DNA of 60,458 nucleotides, taken from NCBI GenBank assembly GCA_949300515.1, contig CASGEP010000004.1:1-60458 (forward strand), read 5' to 3'. Made by a program: the position numbers and the translations under genes. This document shows, piece by piece, positions 26,217 through 35,439 of this stretch (position 1 is its first letter; the number at the start of each line of letters is the position of its first letter). Origin of the DNA: an uncultured bacterium (GTDB lineage: Bacteria; Cyanobacteriota; Vampirovibrionia; Gastranaerophilales; Gastranaerophilaceae). Below the pieces are notes generated by a model. The model was not told the DNA's origin, ran no database searches, and was given only the letters and a program-made list of their open reading frames with translations.

Positions 26217-28169
26217 ATGAAAATCGTGCACGAAAAATCCCTTATTTTGATGACTTTTGCCGCCGTTATTATATTTTTTATCATATATATAATCGGCACG
26301 TCATTTTTTGAGTTAAAATCTTATAATTTTCTTGTAAAAACTTTTGCACAAAATTCAAAGGCATCGGATGATATTTTACTTGTTGTAATTGATGATAAGT
26401 CGCTGCACCAAATGGGGCGCTGGCCCTGGAAAAGGACAAAATACGGAGATATTTTTGAATACATTTCAAATTACACTCAGGCAAAGCAGATAGGCTACGA
26501 TGCGATAGTTGTGGCACCTGACATTGAACATCCCGAGTCAGATAAGAAATTTTTCAGCGATATTAAAAACTACGACAAACTGAGCGCAGGGGTCGGTTTT
26601 TTAAATAAAGAGTTTAAGCACACAGATGTAAAAGAGTATGAAAAACTGCTTTTTGAGAAAAATGAAATAGTAATAGAAGATCAAAGAAGCGCCAAACACA
26701 AAAAACAGGGCAGTTATAAAAGTTTTAGCGCCTTTCAAAAAGAATATCTGAAAAATGTACAAAACCTCGGCTCAGTTAATGTAAATCTTGACAGCGACGG
26801 ATATATAAGAAAAGTCGAACAGGTAGTAAACTACAAGGGCAGACTGTACCCTTCACTGGGGCTTTTAATGTACTCAAAACACACGGGTATCAAGCATTTT
26901 GTACTTACGGATAAATATATTCTCGCAAAAAATAACAACTATTCGCTGAAAATACCCGTTACAAACGAGTCCGGCGGTATATATTCATACATTTATTTTT
27001 ATAAAACGGACGATGGTACATACTCCCATCAAAAAATTTCGGCATCAGACGTTATAAAGTCGCTTGAAGCCGTTAAAACAGGGCAAAAGCCGCCGCTTGA
27101 CCCTGCGATTTTTAAAGATAAAATTGTTTTTGTCGGAGCAAATGCAAACGCACAGGCACTTCAGGATGTAAAAAGAACGCCCGTTTCGGACACTTTTTCA
27201 GGTGTTGATATTCAGGCTACAAATTTAGATAACATTTTAAACAATGAATTTTACCGCCATGCCGGCAATTTATACAATGTTATAAATATAATGCTTGTTT
27301 TTATTACGGCTTTTGTGCTTGTCTGCACACTGCCCGTGCCGATGGCTCTTTTGTCCTGCTTTTGCCTTATGTTTGCATATCTTATATTCGCATTTTTTAT
27401 GTATGCAAACAAAACCGCAGTCGGCTTGGTTATGCCCGAAGTCTTTATACTGCTTGCAATCGGCTGTGCGTATTCTTACAGATATTTACTGGAAGGCAGA
27501 AAAAAAGAAAAAATCCAGTCTGCAATGGGTAAATACCTGTCAAAAGACGTCATGAGAAATGTCGTTAAAAATATAGATTCGGTCAAACTTGGAGGCAAAA
27601 GGGCAAACGTTACGGTACTTTTTGCCGATATCAGGGGTTTTACCTCAATCAGTGAAAAACTGAGCGCAGAGGAAGTTACAAAAATTTTAAACGAATATTT
27701 TACCGCAATTGTGCCTATAATCGAGCAAAATAAAGGCATTTTAAATAAATTTATGGGCGATGCCGTGCTTGCGGTCTTTGGCGAACCGATTAAAAACGAA
27801 AACCATGCTCTAAGTGCAATAATCTGTGCCGACAGCATGCTGAAAAAAGTAAAACAGCTGCAGCAAAAATGGCTCGAGGAAGGCAAACCGAAAATTGAAA
27901 TCGGGATAGGAATTTCAACAGGCGAAGCTTTTGTGGGCAATATAGGCTCGGAAGAACGCCTTGAGTACACGGTTATCGGAGATACGGTAAACACCGCATC
28001 AAGAATTGAAAACTACAACAAAGTCTACCGCACAAAATTTTTAATAAGTCAGGAAACTTTTGATCAAACGCAAAAATACGTCGACGTTATTAAAATCCGC
28101 GAAGTGACAATCAGGGGAAAAGAAAAGAAAATTAACATTTATGAGGTTTTAAGACTCATTAATGTATAA
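26217..28169 (+). CDS. CHASE2-domain class III adenylate/guanylate cyclase
   Basis: The 650-aa membrane sensor makes a cyclic nucleotide. It has an N-terminal membrane helix (residues 10-31), an extracytoplasmic CHASE2 domain (about 45-330; DKSLHQMGRWPWKRTKYG), three membrane helices (about 350-430), and a class III cyclase domain (about 460-620). Metal aspartates are in VTVLFADIRGFTS and FMGDAVLAVFGEP; IGDTVNTASRIE carries the transition-state residues. Substrate-specifying residues favour an adenylate cyclase, but I am not certain. This architecture is common in cyanobacteria. The signal is unknown. Confidence 0.9.
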   Translation: MKIVHEKSLILMTFAAVIIFFIIYIIGTSFFELKSYNFLVKTFAQNSKASDDILLVVIDDKSLHQMGRWPWKRTKYGDIFEYISNYTQAKQIGYDAIVVAPDIEHPESDKKFFSDIKNYDKLSAGVGFLNKEFKHTDVKEYEKLLFEKNEIVIEDQRSAKHKKQGSYKSFSAFQKEYLKNVQNLGSVNVNLDSDGYIRKVEQVVNYKGRLYPSLGLLMYSKHTGIKHFVLTDKYILAKNNNYSLKIPVTNESGGIYSYIYFYKTDDGTYSHQKISASDVIKSLEAVKTGQKPPLDPAIFKDKIVFVGANANAQALQDVKRTPVSDTFSGVDIQATNLDNILNNEFYRHAGNLYNVINIMLVFITAFVLVCTLPVPMALLSCFCLMFAYLIFAFFMYANKTAVGLVMPEVFILLAIGCAYSYRYLLEGRKKEKIQSAMGKYLSKDVMRNVVKNIDSVKLGGKRANVTVLFADIRGFTSISEKLSAEEVTKILNEYFTAIVPIIEQNKGILNKFMGDAVLAVFGEPIKNENHALSAIICADSMLKKVKQLQQKWLEEGKPKIEIGIGISTGEAFVGNIGSEERLEYTVIGDTVNTASRIENYNKVYRTKFLISQETFDQTQKYVDVIKIREVTIRGKEKKINIYEVLRLINV

Positions 28170-28170
28170 T
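28165..28170 (+). promoter_or_regulatory. -10 element before recG, near-leaderless start
   Basis: TATAAT, preceded directly by TG, overlaps the end of the cyclase gene and lies 7 bases before the recG ATG; no ribosome-binding site is present. Confidence 0.45.
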
Positions 28171-28177
28171 TGTATTT

Positions 28178-30607
28178 ATGGAAAAGTTTGCAAGCTTTGA
28201 TGAAATACACAAAAAAATTATTGCCTCCTGCAAAATAGAAATGGAGCATAAATACATTGATGTCACGGGCAGAAGGACGACTTTTTCAAAATTTGTTTTA
28301 TCCACCCTTTATACCGTTTTAAGAAAAATCAACAAGACAGAGCGCCACAGGGTAGAAAAACTCATCTCGCATTTTGAACAGTATCACATAGACTCACCCT
28401 CATCAAGAGCCTATTCGGTAGAGCTTTTGGCGGACACATTTGCATATTTTAAAAAACTTGTAAAACCTCAGGCAAGAATTAAAAAGAAAGAGGATACGGT
28501 ACAGACCAAAAAACCTTATGCCGATGACATTTCAGAAATTGAAGTTCAGTATGTTAAAGGTGTCGGACCCAAAACCGCGCTTTTATTCAATAAATTAAAC
28601 ATATACACCGTAAAAGAGCTGCTTGAATACTACCCGAAGCGCTATGTAGATTATCAGGGAAGGGTAAAAATTGCAAATCTTAAAATAGGCGAGCAGGTGA
28701 GCGTTTTTGGAACAATCAAAAAAGTAAGCGCATATACAACGCTAAAAAAACTGACCGTTTTAAACATTACGGTTTCTGACGGCACGGGCGAAATTACGCT
28801 TAATTTTTTCTATAAACTTAAAAACAGGCGCATGCTTGAAAGGTACAAAGCTCAATATCCGCAAGGCTCCAGCGTTATAGTCTTTGGGACGGCAAAAAAA
28901 GACGGCTACAGCGGGCAAATAACGATAGATAAACCCGAAATACAGGTTATGACCTGTGATTTTTGCTACGAAGATGACGAACTCATAAGCACGGGTAAAA
29001 TCGTTCCCGTCTACCCGCTCACGGAAAATCTAAACTCAAAAACCCTGAGCGGGGCAATAAGAAGCGCAATTGAAAAATACTGCGGCAAAATTGACGATGC
29101 CATACCGCAAAACATAAAGGAAAAGTTTAATCTTATAAGCAAAAGCGAAGCCATAAGGAAAATTCACCTGCCAAAGACCCGCGAAGATGTGGATAAGGCA
29201 AGGTTTAGAATAGTTTTCGAGGAGCTTTTTACGCTTCAGTTAAACCTTGCGCTCATTCGGGAAGCAAACAGAAAAAATACCTCCATACAACTGAAAATCA
29301 AGCAAGACGGGCTTGTCAGGAAATTTATCGAAAGTCTGCCTTTTGAACTTACGGGCGCGCAAAAACACGCCGTTGATGAAATTATCAACGATTTAAACTC
29401 TCAAGAGCCTATGCAAAGGCTGCTGCAGGGAGATGTCGGAAGCGGAAAGACTGTTGTAGCTTGCATTATGCTGCTTTGTGCCATTGAAAACGGCTATCAG
29501 GGAGCAATCATGGCGCCGACAGAAATCCTTGCAAGCCAGCACTACAAAAATTTTACTCAGTGGCTTACCCCGCTGAATTTAAGTGTCGGGCTGTTTTTGG
29601 GAAAACACGGGACAAAAGTGCGAAAAGAAATGCTGACATCTTTAAAAAACGGTCAAATGCACATTGCAGTAGGCACACACGCCCTAATTCAAGAGGGGGT
29701 GGAGTTTTGCAACCTCGGCGCGGTGGTGATAGACGAGCAGCACAGGTTTGGCGTAAAGCAGCGCTCGCAGCTTTTAACAAAGGGTAAATATCCGCAAATG
29801 CTCACAATGACGGCGACCCCGATACCAAGGACTCTGGCGCTTACCATGCATGGCGACCTTGATATAACAACGATAGACGAACTTCCGAAAGGACGGCTGC
29901 CCGTTATTACGACCCTTGTGGGCGCATCGGGCAGAAGAGAGGCGTACAAACTCATAAAAGAGCAAATTGCACTCTCTCATCAGGCGTATATTGTTTATCC
30001 TCTGATTGACGAGAGCGAAGCAATAAGCGCCAAAAACGCGACACAGGAGGCGCAAAAGCTGCAAACGGGCGAGTTTAAAGACTATAAAATCGGGCTGCTC
30101 CACGGGAAACTCAAAGCTCAGGAAAAAGAGCAGGTAATGCTTGATTTTAAAGATAAAAAGTATGATATTCTGGTTTCCACAACTGTTGTCGAGGTTGGTG
30201 TAGATGTACCCAATGCAACAGTTATGATAATTGAAAACGCGGAGAGATTCGGGCTTTCACAGCTTCACCAGCTCAGAGGGCGCGTCGGGCGCTCCGACAA
30301 ACAGTCCTACTGCATTCTTGTAAGTACGTCAAACTCTAAACAGGTGCAAAACAGGCTAAAAATAATGACACAGACAAATAACGGTTTTATTGTAGCGCAA
30401 AAAGACCTTGAATTAAGGGGTCCGGGGGAATTTCTGGGTACAAGACAAAGCGGCATACCGGACTTTGGTCTTGCGGATTTAATAAACGATGTCGAAATAC
30501 TTGAAAAAGCAAGAGAATGCGCACTCGACTTCATTAAGCACAACAACATAGCCGACTACCCGAAGCTGAGAGAGGAAGTTTTAAAACACAATCTCTTTAG
30601 AGGCTGA
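28178..30607 (+). CDS. recG: ATP-dependent DNA helicase RecG
   Basis: The 809-aa helicase remodels stalled replication forks and branched DNA. Residues about 120-300 hold the helix-hairpin-helix-like (VKGVGPKTALLF) and OB-fold wedge domain. Helicase motifs follow: Walker A GDVGSGKT near residue 422, the DEQH box VIDEQHRFG near 518, TATPIPRTL, GRLPVITTLVGA, and LHQLRGRVGRSD. It is about 115 aa longer than E. coli RecG (693 aa) because of an N-terminal extension, as in cyanobacterial RecG. It converges with the next gene with an 11-bp overlap. Confidence 0.97.
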   Translation: MEKFASFDEIHKKIIASCKIEMEHKYIDVTGRRTTFSKFVLSTLYTVLRKINKTERHRVEKLISHFEQYHIDSPSSRAYSVELLADTFAYFKKLVKPQARIKKKEDTVQTKKPYADDISEIEVQYVKGVGPKTALLFNKLNIYTVKELLEYYPKRYVDYQGRVKIANLKIGEQVSVFGTIKKVSAYTTLKKLTVLNITVSDGTGEITLNFFYKLKNRRMLERYKAQYPQGSSVIVFGTAKKDGYSGQITIDKPEIQVMTCDFCYEDDELISTGKIVPVYPLTENLNSKTLSGAIRSAIEKYCGKIDDAIPQNIKEKFNLISKSEAIRKIHLPKTREDVDKARFRIVFEELFTLQLNLALIREANRKNTSIQLKIKQDGLVRKFIESLPFELTGAQKHAVDEIINDLNSQEPMQRLLQGDVGSGKTVVACIMLLCAIENGYQGAIMAPTEILASQHYKNFTQWLTPLNLSVGLFLGKHGTKVRKEMLTSLKNGQMHIAVGTHALIQEGVEFCNLGAVVIDEQHRFGVKQRSQLLTKGKYPQMLTMTATPIPRTLALTMHGDLDITTIDELPKGRLPVITTLVGASGRREAYKLIKEQIALSHQAYIVYPLIDESEAISAKNATQEAQKLQTGEFKDYKIGLLHGKLKAQEKEQVMLDFKDKKYDILVSTTVVEVGVDVPNATVMIIENAERFGLSQLHQLRGRVGRSDKQSYCILVSTSNSKQVQNRLKIMTQTNNGFIVAQKDLELRGPGEFLGTRQSGIPDFGLADLINDVEILEKARECALDFIKHNNIADYPKLREEVLKHNLFRG

Positions 30608-32108
30608 TTACAAGCATAACATCGACAGGACGCGAAATAAGTCCGTGTGATGGCGGTTTCATATAAGAAAGGGTTTCCGACACACTCTTTTTAATTATTT
30701 CATCAATCGGATTTGAACCCGAACTTTGCATAATTCTCATGCCGATTACATCGCCGTTATTTGCAATTCTTATGCTTAGTTTGATTACACTGTTCTTTGC
30801 AAAATCGTTAGACAAAAGTAAATCGTTCTGCAGGTTAAGTTTTACATTTTTACCCACAAGCTGCAAAAACCTTGTATAATTTGGCTTGTTTGCAATATTT
30901 TCGGGCACTTCCCATGATATTTTGTTTATCGTTGCAACAAGAGGCTCGCCCGTTGTCCTTCCCGCAAGAGAATACTCGGGCACGCCCGATGAGCCGTAGA
31001 CCTCTTGGGGCAAGTCATAAGGGGCTGCAAACTCGTTTTGTGTGTCAATATCCGAAGCGGAAGGCTCCTGCGCATATTCCATCTCGGCATTTTCAATGGA
31101 TGAAATTTCCGAGTGAGAGCTTCTGAATGCAATAAAAGCGGAAGCGCACAAAAACAGGACGACAACTGCCGCAATAATTATAAGCTTACGTTTTTTTGCC
31201 GCAAAAGAGTATAAATTCGTACTCTCGCTCTTTGGAGCCGCGTTGTATATAGCATCTATGATATTTTTATACTTCTGTTCAAAAGCCGGCAGCACAACTT
31301 CGCTCTGGTTTTCAACCGCTCTGCCGCGCGCCTTCTTTGCAAGCATTGATGTCTTTTTAAACGATGCCATAATCTCATCTTCATCAGACTCGGGCAAAAA
31401 TTCATCAATATATGCGCTTATGTTGCTTGCGCCGTTGACCGTACGATTAAAGTCAATCATATCCGCAAGTTTTTTTGCACACGCGGGACATGTAAGGAGG
31501 TGTCTTATAAATATTCTTTTGGACTCATCCTGCAATTCCCCGTCCATAAACCTCAAAAACATTGAAATACACTCGATGTGCTTGCCCAGGGGAAGTTTTG
31601 GCGCAGCAGGCTTTTTAAGCTCCAAACAAAGCGCTCTTATCGACTTTAAATATATTTCATCAACTTCCATACAGTCAGCATCAATTTTTGAAAGGTTAAC
31701 CTGAGTCGGTTTAAAATATCCCAAAACTTTCGCTTCTTTGAGTCTTTCGCTCAGGCGGACCACAACGTAAAAATCCGCAAAACAATCATAGTTTTTGTGC
31801 GAAAGAGGGATTTTTATACTGTCATCCCTAAATTGCACAATTACGTCAATTCTGTAGTTATTTATGTAGATGTCATTTATTTGAAAAACTTCGCAAATTT
31901 CCGCTATGTTGTGCAGGCCTTTAAACGCGTTGACTTTAAAACCGCAGCTTCTAAAGTAGTCAACGGCGCACATCATGCCGATAAGGTCTATCATGCCCTT
32001 GCGCCGCAGCAAAGGTACGGACATCCTCGCACTTATTTTCTTCGCATAACCGGCTTGTTCGTCGTTAATTTTTAATATTGTATCGCTTAACTGTGGCATC
32101 GAAATCAT
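30597..32108 (-). CDS. Membrane protein joining a zinc-finger-like domain to a TonB-C-like domain
   Basis: The 503-aa protein has four parts. Residues 1-170 form a region I do not recognise with certainty; its layout resembles the cyanobacterial DUF1822 family. Residues 180-225 contain H203-x3-C207-x2-C210 in a helical setting, as in zinc-binding anti-sigma domains. A single membrane helix lies at about 310-333. A periplasmic part follows, ending in a TonB-C-like domain (about 400-503; NSVIKLSIRIANNGDVIGMRIMQSSGS). It could relay an envelope signal to a sigma factor, but no sigma gene is adjacent. GGAAGTG precedes the start. Confidence 0.75.
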   Translation of the reverse strand: MISMPQLSDTILKINDEQAGYAKKISARMSVPLLRRKGMIDLIGMMCAVDYFRSCGFKVNAFKGLHNIAEICEVFQINDIYINNYRIDVIVQFRDDSIKIPLSHKNYDCFADFYVVVRLSERLKEAKVLGYFKPTQVNLSKIDADCMEVDEIYLKSIRALCLELKKPAAPKLPLGKHIECISMFLRFMDGELQDESKRIFIRHLLTCPACAKKLADMIDFNRTVNGASNISAYIDEFLPESDEDEIMASFKKTSMLAKKARGRAVENQSEVVLPAFEQKYKNIIDAIYNAAPKSESTNLYSFAAKKRKLIIIAAVVVLFLCASAFIAFRSSHSEISSIENAEMEYAQEPSASDIDTQNEFAAPYDLPQEVYGSSGVPEYSLAGRTTGEPLVATINKISWEVPENIANKPNYTRFLQLVGKNVKLNLQNDLLLSNDFAKNSVIKLSIRIANNGDVIGMRIMQSSGSNPIDEIIKKSVSETLSYMKPPSHGLISRPVDVMLVISL

Positions 32109-32196
32109 AAATCACTTCCACTATTAAAATGACACATAAACAATATTATTTCAACATTGATAAGCTATCTAAACATTTCTTAATATTTCTTAACAC

Positions 32197-32226
32197 TTGC
32201 TTTTAACCTTTCCTTTGTAATAGAAT
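32197..32226 (+). promoter_or_regulatory. glyS promoter, predicted leaderless start
   Basis: TTGCTT (32197-32202) and TAGAAT (32221-32226) are 18 bp apart, and the ATG at 32233 lies 6 bases after the -10. No Shine-Dalgarno site is present. Confidence 0.5.
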
Positions 32227-32232
32227 TAGACT

Positions 32233-34293
32233 ATGAGTGATTTTTTATTAGAAATACTGGTACAAGAGTTACCTTACAAATTTATTCCCGATGCACAAAA
32301 GCAGCTGAAAGATGCATTTGGCAAGCTTTTTGAACAATACGGCATAGGCTGCAAAAAGCTCGACGTGCAGGCAACACCCAGACGTCTTGCACTGATGGCT
32401 TTTGATATTGACGACAAACAAAAAGACATATTAAAAGAGCTTCGCGGTCCTATTTTAAATATTGCACTTGATGACAAAGGAAACTACACTCCCGCGGCAC
32501 TGGGCTTTGCAAAGAAAAACAACGTACCTTACGAAAATTTATATCAAAAAGATAACTATATCTGGGCAAAGATTGAAATAAAAGGCAAAAGCACAAAAGA
32601 GATTTTAAGCGAAAGTATTGAGAATATAATTTTTAAAATGCAAGGTCCTCACTTTATGCGCTGGGGCAGCCATGACGAAAAGTTTTCACGCCCGATAGAA
32701 AACATTCTGGCACTGTATAACACAGATATTCTTCCGCTTAAGGTGCTTGATAAAACCTCGGTAAATACTACATTGGGTCACAGGTTTTCGCCAAATAAAC
32801 ATGTCACGGTAACAAGCACCAAAACATACATTGACGATTTAAGAAAAGCGCATGTTATTGTTGATGTACAGGAGAGAAAAAATATAATCATCAAAAGCGC
32901 ATCCGGGTGCGCCCGTGAAATAAACACCGAAATAGATTTTGAAAACCTTGAAGATTTATTGGACGAGGTAACCTACATCACGGAATACCCCGTGCCCGTG
33001 CTTTGCGAGTTCGACAAAAGGTATCTTGAGATACCCGACATCGTCACAACAACCGTTATGTCCAAACATCAGCGCTACTTCCCGCTCTGGTGCAAAGACG
33101 GTAAATTATCAAACCATTTTATCACCATGGCAAATTTTGTCGGGTGCGATAAAGAGTCTATTGACAATATCAAAGCCGGAAACCAGAGAGTAGTAAGCGC
33201 AAGGCTTGAGGACGGTATATTTTTCTACAGGGAAGATACAAAAACCCCGCTTGAAAATAAAATAGAAGAACTTCGCGGAATGACATTCCAAAAAGGTCTA
33301 GGCACGCTCTATGACAAAACCGAAAGAATTGTTGAATTGAGCGATAAAATCTGTACTCAGCTAAAAGTCGACAAACAGGACGTCTTGCGCGCCGCACTTT
33401 TGTGTAAAGCCGACCTTAGCACCAAACTTGTCTTTGAATTTACGGAACTTCAGGGCTTTATAGGCGAACAGTACGCCCTGAAATCAAACGAAAAGCAAAA
33501 TGTTGCACTGGCAATAAAAGAGCACTATTTTCCCTTGAGTGCATACAGTGAAACACCGGGCGCAATAGAGGGTCAAATTGTTTCAATAGCGGATAAAATT
33601 GATACAATATGCGCTCTTTTCATCTCAACTCAGGGCAAAATGAAGAAAAAAAGACCGACCGGCTCAAATGACCCTCTCGGTGCAAGACGCGCGGCAATAG
33701 GCATTTTAAGGATTGTTATTAACAATAACTTAAATTTAAACATAAAGAGCCTTGTTGACGAGTCATTAAAAACAATTTCGGATAAGTTTAATATCGCGCT
33801 TGAAAATGAAACCAATCAGGATGTTTATGACTTTATTTTAAACAGGCTCTGCGTTATGTATGAAAAGGAATTTTCGCAAAACATCATAAAAGCAGCCCTT
33901 GCGCAAAACCCGCTTGAAAATTTGGCGGAATTTCCGAAAAAAGCTGAATTTCTGGCTGACAAGCTGCACGATGAAAACTTTAAAAAACTCGCCGAGAGTG
34001 CAAAACGTGTACTTAAAATAGTAAAAGAGGACTCTAAAAATGCCGTTAATGAAACTCTTTTCGTACTCGGGGAGGAAAAAGCGCTGTATTGCGCGATAGT
34101 TAATAACTGCAGCGAATTTAAAGATTTAAAACAATACTGCGGCTGCCTTGAAAATCTCGTCGAGCCGATTAATAACTTCTTTGACAAAGTTCTTGTTATG
34201 GATAAAGACGAAAAAATCAAAAACAACAGAATAGCTCTTTTAAATTTACTGAAAGAAAAATTCTCTAAAGTTTGCGATTTTCAGTACCTATAG
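32233..34293 (+). CDS. glyS: Glycyl-tRNA synthetase beta subunit
   Basis: The 686-aa protein is the beta chain of the bacterial alpha2-beta2 GlyRS and contains the HD-like and anticodon-binding regions. Conserved segments are FLLEILVQELPYKFIP at the N-terminus, ATPRRLAL, GPHFMRWG, DLSTKLVFEFTELQGFIGEQYAL near residue 395, and DPLGARRAAIGILRI near 480. The alpha subunit glyQ is not beside it, as in some cyanobacteria. The glycosyltransferase gene begins on the base after its stop codon. Confidence 0.95.
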   Translation: MSDFLLEILVQELPYKFIPDAQKQLKDAFGKLFEQYGIGCKKLDVQATPRRLALMAFDIDDKQKDILKELRGPILNIALDDKGNYTPAALGFAKKNNVPYENLYQKDNYIWAKIEIKGKSTKEILSESIENIIFKMQGPHFMRWGSHDEKFSRPIENILALYNTDILPLKVLDKTSVNTTLGHRFSPNKHVTVTSTKTYIDDLRKAHVIVDVQERKNIIIKSASGCAREINTEIDFENLEDLLDEVTYITEYPVPVLCEFDKRYLEIPDIVTTTVMSKHQRYFPLWCKDGKLSNHFITMANFVGCDKESIDNIKAGNQRVVSARLEDGIFFYREDTKTPLENKIEELRGMTFQKGLGTLYDKTERIVELSDKICTQLKVDKQDVLRAALLCKADLSTKLVFEFTELQGFIGEQYALKSNEKQNVALAIKEHYFPLSAYSETPGAIEGQIVSIADKIDTICALFISTQGKMKKKRPTGSNDPLGARRAAIGILRIVINNNLNLNIKSLVDESLKTISDKFNIALENETNQDVYDFILNRLCVMYEKEFSQNIIKAALAQNPLENLAEFPKKAEFLADKLHDENFKKLAESAKRVLKIVKEDSKNAVNETLFVLGEEKALYCAIVNNCSEFKDLKQYCGCLENLVEPINNFFDKVLVMDKDEKIKNNRIALLNLLKEKFSKVCDFQYL

Positions 34294-35388
34294 ATGAAAA
34301 TACTCATTGTAACAGACTTATATCCGCTAAATGACTTTCACAAGGGCATTCCGCGTGCAATAGAGAACTTTGCCCTCGCACTAAAAGACCTCGGACACAT
34401 GGTTTTTGTCCTAAGGGCAGATTTAGTGCCAAACACAATAATAAGAGGCAGAAAAATATACAAACAGGGTCTTTACGAGCACAACGGCATTAAAATCTAT
34501 AACCAAAATTTTATTTTGCCCTTTTACTTTAAACCCGAGCCACCCTGTTGTGATTTTGATGTAATAATCTCGCATATGCCCTCGGGCACTCTTTGCGCGG
34601 CAGAAATAAAAAAACGTTCAAAAAAACCCTTTATGGCTGTTGCGCACTCAAGCGACCTTGAAGTGTTAAAAAAATACGGAATTTATTTTTCAAAAAAACT
34701 GAAAAATGTCTATGATTTGGCGGATGTTGCAGCCGCACGCTCAATTTGGATAAAAGATGAACTTAAAAATTACATAAATAAAGAAATTGCGCTTGCGCCC
34801 TCGGGCATAAAAAAAGAAGAAATTTCAGATACAAAAACCGCACTTGAAAAATTCGACAACATAAAGACTCTTGAAATTGTCTGTACCGCCTCTCTTATAA
34901 AAAGAAAAAATCTCCTTCCGCTTATTAATGCAATAAAAAATCTTAAAAATCCGAATGTCAGATTGAAAATTTTTGGAAAAGGAAAGCTCGAAAAAAAATT
35001 AAAAAAATCCGCAGCAGGTGCAAATATTGAATTCAAGGGTCATAAAACAAGAGAAGAAATCCTAAATGAACTTAGCAGAGCACATGTTTTTATTCTTCCT
35101 TCACTCAGGGAAACATTCGGACTAAGCTACCTTGAAGCGCTTGCAAAGGGCTGTATTACAATATGCACAAAAAACAGCGGCATGTCGGGCTACATAAAAA
35201 ATAACGTAAACGGTTTTACTGTCGAGCCGACGGATGAGAACATACAAAAAATAATAATTGAGATTTTAAACAAAGACAAAGACGAACTGAAAAAAATAAG
35301 CACGGAGGCACTTAAAACCGCAGATAGTCTGGAATATTACAAATGTGCAAAAAAATATATCGAAAATCTTAAAAAATTCTGTAAATAA
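34294..35388 (+). CDS. Glycosyltransferase family 4
   Basis: The 364-aa GT-B enzyme transfers a sugar from a nucleotide donor, probably onto a lipid or polysaccharide at the inner membrane. The donor-binding EX7E motif is in PSLRETFGLSYLEALAKG near residues 270-287; an N-terminal LIVTDLYPLNDFHKGIPRAIENFA forms the acceptor domain. Acceptor and sugar cannot be predicted. It starts immediately after the glyS stop and has no ribosome-binding site of its own, so translation depends on glyS. Confidence 0.88.
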   Translation: MKILIVTDLYPLNDFHKGIPRAIENFALALKDLGHMVFVLRADLVPNTIIRGRKIYKQGLYEHNGIKIYNQNFILPFYFKPEPPCCDFDVIISHMPSGTLCAAEIKKRSKKPFMAVAHSSDLEVLKKYGIYFSKKLKNVYDLADVAAARSIWIKDELKNYINKEIALAPSGIKKEEISDTKTALEKFDNIKTLEIVCTASLIKRKNLLPLINAIKNLKNPNVRLKIFGKGKLEKKLKKSAAGANIEFKGHKTREEILNELSRAHVFILPSLRETFGLSYLEALAKGCITICTKNSGMSGYIKNNVNGFTVEPTDENIQKIIIEILNKDKDELKKISTEALKTADSLEYYKCAKKYIENLKKFCK

Positions 35389-35401
35389 AAAATTTTTCAA
35401 C

Positions 35402-35407
35402 TATAAT
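35402..35407 (+). promoter_or_regulatory. -10 element of the nusB-ftsY operon
   Basis: TATAAT precedes nusB by 32 bp, leaving a leader of about 26 nt with an AAAAAGGAAA ribosome-binding site; the -35 is weak. Confidence 0.4.
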
Positions 35408-35439
35408 TATTTTAAAAGACGGTAAAAAAGGAAACATTT

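Noticed and set aside
27476-27994. A 172-codon minus-strand frame within the cyclase gene
   Set aside because: It is antisense to the conserved cyclase domain, with no initiation signal and a composition typical of a shadow frame.
30708-30724. A tRNA T-arm-like sequence (CGGATTTGAACCCGAA)
   Set aside because: It lies inside the zinc-finger/TonB-like gene in frame (SGSNPIDE), and no acceptor, D or anticodon stem can be folded around it.
31243-31704. A 153-codon plus-strand frame within the zinc-finger/TonB-like gene
   Set aside because: It is antisense to a protein with recognisable motifs and membrane helix; no ribosome-binding site or family.
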